A DNA stretch of 64,000 nt, from the NCBI GenBank assembly GCA_028456385.1, contig JALNQF010000055.1, positions 171,522 to 235,521 of the forward strand, written 5' to 3'. Under the pieces are notes generated by a model. That model made no database searches. It was not told where the DNA came from and worked only from the letters and a program-made list of their open reading frames with translations. This DNA comes from Ophiosphaerella korrae (taxonomy: Eukaryota > Ascomycota > Dothideomycetes > Pleosporales > Phaeosphaeriaceae). A program made the position numbers and the translations under genes. How positions within the stretch are numbered: the first letter of the stretch is position 1; the number at the start of each line of letters is the position of its first letter. Of this stretch, positions 56,393-64,000 are shown piece after piece.

Positions 56393-59300
56393 CCTTACCA
56401 ATTTAGTTATTAAGAGAAGCGAAGCGTAAGTAGCGCACAGTCTAGCTAACACAATAGTAGAAAGTTTAAAAAACCTAAAAGCCCCTATAAGTAGCTACGA
56501 ATTGGATAGCACTACATAGGAAACGATTAAGGATCGCATAAATAAACTAATTAACAACAAAGAAGATATAAAAATAGTAATTAAAGCTTTAGAAACGCAG
56601 AATAAGGAACTGCAAGACTACTTAAAGTAGAATAAAGTATAAATTAAAGCTATTATCAAAGGCTAGAACTAAATAGAACTAATTACCTAACAACTAGAGA
56701 TGAGTGTAACAAAGAAACTACCTAAGATACCCGTCCTTAAGAAGTTTAATAGAATAAGGGAGAAATTAAGACTCTTTATAGTGTTAGTACAACTCTAGAT
56801 AGATGTACAAGTACTATACTTTGATATAGAAGAAAAGAAGGTAATATATATTAGATTACACCTTAAAGAAGATATAATAAGATAGTACGAACCTTACTAG
56901 ATAGACTATACAACATACTCTCTAATAGCCTAGAAGGACAAAACTAGAGCTATTTTTAGAAGTTATAAATACTTTACTAAACGAATAAGAGTAGTATTTA
57001 GGGATATAGATATTACCTAATAAGCTAAAGAGAAACTTAAGAGGATTATATAAAGCAAGAGTATTCCTAAATACGTATTACAATTTAAATAACTAAGCTA
57101 AAATATAGAATAGAATAAATTAGCTCTTATATTACGATTTAAACAAAAACTAAATAAGAAAATCTAATACAAGATAATCTATATAGAGAAACCTAAGACA
57201 CTAGAAACTCTAAAATAATAGGTAATATAAATTAATAACAATCTACAAGAATAGTAGAAGAATAAATATAGTAACTAAGCTAAAAACTAGGACGCTAGAG
57301 ACCCTATAATCCTTAATATAAATAAAGATAGGAAGAAAAAGAAGAATAAAGACTTTACGTGCTTTAACTATAGTAAGAAAAGCTACTACGTAAAAGACTA
57401 CTAATTATAAAAGAAAAAAGACATAGTATATTATAAATATAGGAAACTAGGACACTTTATAAAGGACTATAGAAGTAAGGACCTAAAGAAAGAAACTTAG
57501 TTAAAAACAACTAAAAAGAAGAAAGAAGCACTACAAGCGTAGGCTAAACCTTAAGAGAAAGTAGCTAGAAGTAAAGAAATACAATATATAATACTCTACT
57601 AGACCTTTTATTACAAAGATAACTACTATATATATCTTTTTAGTAAGTAAGGAGTAGGGTATTTTTTATAATAGAGAAATAGAGTAGTAGTAATAAAAGA
57701 AAGAAGAATAAAAGCTTAGCTAGAAGAAATAGCCTAAGTAATAAACTTACTAATAGAAGACTTAGAAGAGGAAGAGCCCTAGATTCTATTAATTTAGGCT
57801 AAAGAACTAGTACTAAATAAAGAGACTACTACAGCTTCCCCTAAAGAACTATAAGGAAGTAAGAGATAAGTTAGTATAAGAGGTATAGAGTATACCTAGC
57901 TAGATATATATAGCTATAATAGCTATACAATAATAGATATAAAGGAATAAAATAAAGAATAGAAGTTTATTTAGAAATACTTACTAGTTATAAGTATAGA
58001 GGAAGTGTATAAAGACTAGAAAGAGTGTAATTCTAAAGAAATAAAGTTTATACTATTTTAAGAATAGATAAAATAATATATAGTAGTAGTAAGAAAGATA
58101 CTTATATAAAGAGAATAGTAGTACTTTATAAGAAAAACGTAATAGATTAACAAAGCCTATATACTAAGAGTACTAGTAGTGTACTATATTCTAATAATAG
58201 ATATACCTAGAAAAGATAAATACTAAGAAGGAGATAATAAAATAATAGATCTAAAACACCTAGTATATTTTAAAGTATTATAGATATTATACCTAGATAA
58301 GAATTATATTATATATAGAAATACTAAAGTAAATAATAGTATATAGCTTACAAGAAGAAGAGGCTATAATTATACAAGAGTAATTCTAGTAGAAGATATC
58401 TAAGGATAAGAAATAATACTAGAAGAAAGTTACGTAGTAATAAGGCCTAGACTAAAACTATCTAAGAGATATATCTAAGGAGGACTATAGTATAAATATA
58501 AGTATAATAAATATCTAAAATATAAAGAATATAAACTTAGAATAAGGCTATAGCTCTAGAAGAATAGACAATTTATAAAATTACCTAAGTAAAAAAAGCT
58601 AGAAGGTATAAGAGGCCTATATATTATAAAAATAAGTACTTATTAAAGAAAGAAAGTACAATTAATAATTAATAGTAGAGCTACAAGAAACTTTATATTA
58701 AAGAAGTTTATAGAAATATAAGGAATAAAGTATATAATAAAGAAATACCCTTAATAACTAAGTATAATTAAAGGAAAACTATTTTAGGAACCTATTAGGT
58801 TTAAAACAGCTCCCTCTATATTAGAACTAAAAGGAATAATAATTAAGAATATAGTTATAGATATAACAACAATTAATAATAAATAAGATATAATACTAGG
58901 AAGACTATAGTTATAGATAACTAACTTATATATTAATTAGAGAATAGAGAAGATTAATTACTATAGAATAGATATATTAAAGGCTAATATAAACACCTAT
59001 AAAGGAAAATTCCTAGAAGAATATAAGAAATAGGAAAAGTAGCTTATAGAGCTAGAAGACTACCTTCTAGAATATTAGCTATAGGATTTAGCGATAGACT
59101 TAAAGAAAAATAAAGACGTAAGATAGAGCCTAGTCTATAGAAAAATAGAAGAAGAATCTAAGATTAAACAAGTATTTATTAAAAATATAATTAGAAAAAG
59201 ATAGATATAAGAATCTAAATCCTTAGTAGTATATAGACTTATATTTATAGATAAGAAGAGAATAAGTAATAAAAGACTTTATATAGATTTTAGAAAAACT

Positions 59301-62300
59301 AACGTAATTATAAACAAGAACTAATACCTATTACTATAAATAGACAAAATACAAGATAAGCTATAAAGAGTAAGAATCTTTACAAAATTAGATATCTAAA
59401 ACGCCTACTACTAGATTAGAATTAAAAAAAGTAATAAGTAGAAAATAGTATTTAGAATACAATATAGACTATATAAATACTTAGTTATACTATTTAGCTT
59501 AATAAACGTACTAGTAGTATTCTAAGAAAAAATTAATATAGTACTAAGAGAGTACTTAGACGTATTTACATTTATATACCTAGATAATATCCTTATATTC
59601 TTAGAAATAAAAGAAGAACACGTATAATATATATATAAGGTACTAGAAAAACTAGTAGATAGTAAACTATTCCTTAAAATAAGAAAATATAAATTCTATA
59701 TAAAAGAAATAGACTTCCTTAGATTTATTATTAAACTAGGAAAAATTAAGATTAATCTAGAAAAGATTAGGTTAATTAACGAATAGCTAACACTAAAAAA
59801 CCTAAAAGAGGTATAATAATTTTATAAGTTAGCTAACTTTTGTAGAAAGTTAATAGTAGGATAGTCTAAAGATATAGAACTAATAACAAGACTTATAAAG
59901 AAAGATATACTATTTAAATAGATAAAAGAATATAATAAAGTATTTAATAAAATTAAAAGAAAGTTTATAGAAAATCTAGTTATTAGAATATACAACCTAG
60001 ACCTACTAGTAATAGTAAAAACAGACGCATCTAACTTAGTCTATAGAATAGTACTAATACAAGAAGACTTAAAGACTAAGAAAGAATATTTAGTTAAATA
60101 CTTCTCTAAGAAGATAAAAATAGTAGAACTTAATTACCTAATCTATAACAAAGAGATACTAGTAATCTATAAAGTATTTAAATAATAGAGAGTATACTTA
60201 TAAAGAGTAAAATACTAAATAAAAGTCTATATAGACTATAGGAATCTTATAGAATTTATACTAAATAAGGAACTATTATAATAATATATAAGATAGTAGG
60301 AATTCTTATTAATATTTAATATAGAAATTATATATATAAAAGAAAAAGATAACTAATTTATAAATACCTTTAGTAGAAGACTAGACTTATAAAAAGAAGT
60401 AAGTACTACTAGTATAGTTCTAGTTAAGAATAAAGAAGGATATTTAGTTCTAAATATACCTAAAATAGCTATAACTCTTAAAAGAACAAGTAGCGAGCTA
60501 GACAAATAGATTTAGAAAATAATATAAAAAGCACCTAAAGAAATAAAAAAACTAGAAATCTAAAGAAGACTAGTACAAGCCTATAAAAGAATATACATCC
60601 TAAGGAGAATTTAAAGGGAATTTATACGACAATTCTATAAATTACTAGTATATAGTTACTAAGGTATTAAAAAAATATTAGATAGACTACTATAAGACTA
60701 TTATATTCTAAAGGCAAGATAACTAGTAATAGAGGTACTACAAGACTATATAGAATACTAAAGAAATAAGTATAATAGATATATACTATATAGAATACTA
60801 TAACTAGTAGAAATACTAGAATAACTATAAGGAGTTATTACAATAGACTTTATTACAAAGCTACTAAAGTTAAAAGACCTAATATTAGGAGTTAAGTATA
60901 ATAGAATCCTAATAATAGTAGATAAACTTATAAAGTATATATACTTTATACTATATAAAGAGAAAAGTAAGATAGAAGTTACTATATATTAAGTCCTAAA
61001 AACTATAATAAGCTAATATAGTACACTAGACAAAATTATTATAGATAGAAATATATAATTTATATTAAAACTATAGAAAACAATAATAGTGTAATTAGGA
61101 ATATAATATACTATGTTAACAGTATATTATCCAGAAATAGATAGATAATTAGAACGAATAAATTAGATAATAGAATAGTACCTAAGATACTATCTTAACT
61201 ACAACTAGAACAATTAGGTATAACTACTACCTATAGCATAGTTAGTATATAATAGCGCAAAGAATATAGTAATAGAAGTATTACTTTTCTTTATAAACTA
61301 TAGAGTTAAACCTAATATATATTAAACACTAAGAAATATAGAATCTTAGACCTTACGTAGAGAAAACCTTATAAATAGAATAAAAGAAATACACAATTAA
61401 TTAAAATAGAACGTAGAATTCTTATATAATTAAATAGTAAAGTACTATAATAGAAAGTATAAATAGAGACCTTAATTTAAAGAAAGAGAAAAAGTATAGT
61501 TAGTATAAAAGAATATTAAGAGTAAATAATTAAGTTTAAAACTAGATTATATTAAGATAGGACTATATAAGATTAAGAAGAAAGTTATACTAGTTATATT
61601 TAAACTAAAGCTACTAAGTAAAATAAAGATATACCTAATATTCTATATAGCCCTACTAGAATAAGTACTACAAGAAGTAGAACTACTAGTGTATAAAGTA
61701 GATATATATAGGGAATAAGAAGAATAGGAAGTTAAAAAGATTTTAGTATACTAATTCTATAATAGTAAGAACTACTATTTAGTAGAATAGATAGGTACAA
61801 ATAAAAAAGGATAACTATAAAAAGAAATATAAGAACTAGAGGATAATCTTAACTACTCTAAGAAACTAGAAGACTTCTAAAGTTAAAACCCTCTAAACTA
61901 CTTTGTAGTAAACTAAGAAAATTAATATTACTAGCGCTAAATAGAGAGGCGTTAAGAACGTCTAATACAATAAAAGCTAGAATAGCCTAAACTATATCCT
62001 TAAGGTCTATCTTAGCCTCTAAGGTACAAGACTATTTAGATAATTTAGCGTTATTATAAGCCTTTATCTTATAAAAACACTTAATATAAGAATAAAGATT
62101 TACTAGCTTATAAAGAGTTAGCTTATACTTAGCTTTAGCCTCTATAAGCTATAATAATAGTATCTCTTAAGCTTAGTTAATAGCTTACCTTATATAACTT
62201 AGTAAGAAGAGACTATATAGAAATTAAGCACTTATACTCTATAAGAGAGATACTAGATAGTGTACACTTATACTAAATATTAGCTAAAATATACTTGTTA

Positions 62301-62533
62301 TAGTATTTACTATCCTTTAAAGATATAAAGTAAGTAAGTTTTAATTAAGTATAATAGGTATAGAGAAATATTTTAACCCTATTACGAGCAATATAAGTAA
62401 TAAAAAAGAGTTTATTATAGTTAGAATACGAAGATATAGAGAATAATAAAGAGTTAGAAATAAATAAAGAAACTAGACTAATAACCTTAGGCCTAGGGTA
62501 GAGAAATAAGAACCTACCTAAAGAGAGGAATAG

Positions 62534-62840
62534 TATTATAGCTATAACAAGAGGAGACTAATTTAAACTAATTAGCCTTACTATAGATAACAACAACGCG
62601 TATAATTTATAAGATAATAAACTAGACTAAAAGACTAACTATAATAAGGATACGTAATAAATTTACAATTTACAATCTTAGTAAATATAAAGTACAAAGC
62701 TAAGTACGTAATAAATTCGTAATTCGCGATCTTAGTAAACATAAAGTACAAAGCTAGCTAAAAAGCCTAGGTATATAGTTAGTAGTAATGCGTATTATTA
62801 GGATATTATTAGTAATTTAATTATTAACTACAAGCGATAA
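62534..62840 (+). repeat. 3' LTR of gypsy copy A, truncated
   Basis: It starts tattatagctataacaagagg, the transition-mutated form of the 56006 LTR. It contains an internal duplication of the gtaataaatt(c/t)... cttagtaaa(c/t)ataaagtaca unit and stops at the start of the next LTR. Confidence 0.65.
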
Positions 62841-63926
62841 TGTTACGACAGTAACAAGAGAAATACAGATAGAACTAATTAGCCCTACGACTAAAGGATC
62901 GAGTTCTTACAAACACGAAGAATACGAACTTAATTAGGAAACTATACATAATTAGGACACCTAGGGTAATCTATAATCTATAGACTCTTAGTGTTAATAG
63001 ATTATAGATTAAAGTAATCTATAATCTATTATTCTTAGTAGTAATAGATTAATAGATTAGGATAAGTATATAGTTAGTAGCGACGCGCATTATTAAGATA
63101 GTATTAGTAATTTAATTATTAACTACGAGAGACAATATAAAAATAGTTGCGAAATATCTTCTATTATTTATAGCCTATTATAGATTACTATACGAGCTTT
63201 TATTATTACCTTATAATCTACTAATACTATCTAGGCTATTAGGAAGTTAACCCTAGTAAGCTGTTAACACCTTACTAATTTAGTTATTGCAAGAAGTAAA
63301 GCGTAAGTAGCGTATAGTCTAGCTAATATAATAGTAGAAAGTTTAATAAGTAAAGCCTCTAAGAGTAGTTATAAGTTAGATAGCACTATATAGAAAACAA
63401 TTAAGGATTATATAAACAAACTAATTAATAATAAGGAAGATATAAAGATAGTAATTAAAGCACTAGAAACGTAGAATAAGGAACTATAAGACTACTTAAA
63501 ATAGAACAAAGTATAAATTAAAGCTATTATTAAAGGCTAGAACTAGATAGAGCTAATTACCTAACAACTAGAAATAAGTGTAACGAAGAAACTACCTAAG
63601 ATACTTGTCCTTAAAAAGTTTAATAGAATAAGGGAGAAATTAAGACCCTTTATAGCGTTAGTATAACTCTAGATAGACGTATAAGTACTACACTTTAATA
63701 TAGAAGAAAAGAAGGTAATATATATTAGATTACACCTTAAAGAAGACGCAATAAGATAGTACAAGCCTTACTAGATAGATTATATAACGTACTCTCTAAT
63801 AACCTAAAAAGATAAAACTAAAGCTATTTTTAGAAGCTATAAATACTTTACTAAACAAATAAGAGTAGTATTTAGGGATATAGATATTACCTAACAAGCT
63901 AAAGAGAAACTTAAAAGGCTTATTGT
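62841..63926 (+). mobile_element. Gypsy copy B: LTR plus start of gag, truncated by the next insertion
   Basis: LTR 62841-63269 begins TGTTACGACAGTAACAAGAG and carries an extra tract (about 62960-63060) made of near-palindromic aatctataatctat units. 63270-63926 matches the start of copy A (56393 onwards) until it breaks off at 63926. Confidence 0.68.
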
Positions 63927-64000
63927 AAGGGAGTTATCCCTTATATCTCTTATTTTCGCACTAATGTTAGTAAGTTTGCAACTTACTAACATTGCAAACT
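63927..64000. mobile_element. Edge of a further insertion, not RIP-like
   Basis: From about 63927 the sequence no longer matches gypsy gag: tgtaagggagttatccctta is followed by a hairpin (aatgttagtaag-tttgcaa-cttactaacatt, 63963-63993). This looks like the 5' end of another element that continues beyond the window. Confidence 0.45.

Larger units (their letters stand above)
56006..62840 (+). mobile_element. Ty3/gypsy LTR retrotransposon, RIP-inactivated (copy A)
   Basis: LTRs at 56006-56392 (well preserved, TGTTACGGCTG...CCCGTTACA) and 62534-62840 (mutated; cut short where copy B begins). The plus-strand order is: Gag about 56430-57600 with two mutated zinc knuckles (CFNYSKKSYYVKDY at ~57358; YYKYRKLGHFIKDY at ~57430), a protease-like INSRATRNFI at ~58668, reverse transcriptase 59230-59790 (YRLIFIDKKRISNKRLYIDF, FIYLDNILIF), RNase H ~60000-60350, integrase ~60830-61300, and a C-terminal chromodomain-like segment ~61650-61870. 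Stops replace Gln/Trp codons throughout. It is the same family as 13642-20858. Confidence 0.78.

Overview
The window is nuclear DNA of a filamentous ascomycete (Pezizomycotina), most likely a dothideomycete, although the genus cannot be read from the sequence. Genes carry short 45-75 nt spliceosomal introns. Three large regulators have fungal Zn2Cys6 domains. Repeats are heavily C-to-T / G-to-A mutated with loss of CpA/TpG, the signature of repeat-induced point mutation (RIP). The layout resembles an AT-rich, transposon-filled accessory compartment in which islands of normal GC genes survive.

Region by region: (1) 1-1.7 kb holds a retroelement-like relic and a broken amidohydrolase. (2) 2.7-10.4 kb holds a compact, apparently intact four-gene group: Zn2Cys6 regulator (TF1), divergent MFS transporter, fumarylacetoacetase-family hydrolase (FAH), and divergent cupin. 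Both divergent promoters carry the same 13-bp palindrome GTTCGG-N-CCGAAC, so this looks like one regulon for uptake or export and breakdown of an aromatic or acylpyruvate-type compound. (3) 10.4-32.4 kb: a pogo/Fot1 fragment, then a ParB-like (possibly DUF3723-type) gene whose first intron has been split by an 18.8-kb nested transposon stack. A Mutator-like outer element has 46-bp terminal inverted repeats and a 9-bp target duplication. It contains a Ty3/gypsy element, a second gypsy remnant, and a Ty1/copia element with a 5-bp target duplication. (4) 32.6-37.5 kb: a small acidic protein, a decayed metallo-beta-lactamase-fold hydrolase, and a 419-bp fold-back element.

(5) 37.5-54.4 kb looks like a partly decayed metabolic cluster without a backbone synthase: alpha/beta hydrolase (intact), P450 (pseudogene), FAD monooxygenase 1 (two nonsense codons), dual C2H2 + Zn2Cys6 regulator TF2 (intact), zinc alcohol dehydrogenase (intact), Zn2Cys6 regulator TF3 (intact) and FAD monooxygenase 2 (intact). 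The two monooxygenases are paralogues of the same predicted length (456 codons before the stop). (6) 54.5-64.0 kb: the 3' part of a pogo transposon, a full RIP-mutated gypsy element, the start of a second copy, and at the edge a further insertion.

Exon structures were worked out by hand from splice signals, reading-frame continuity and family patterns, without alignment tools. Family names come from recognised motifs and general similarity and should be confirmed by search.
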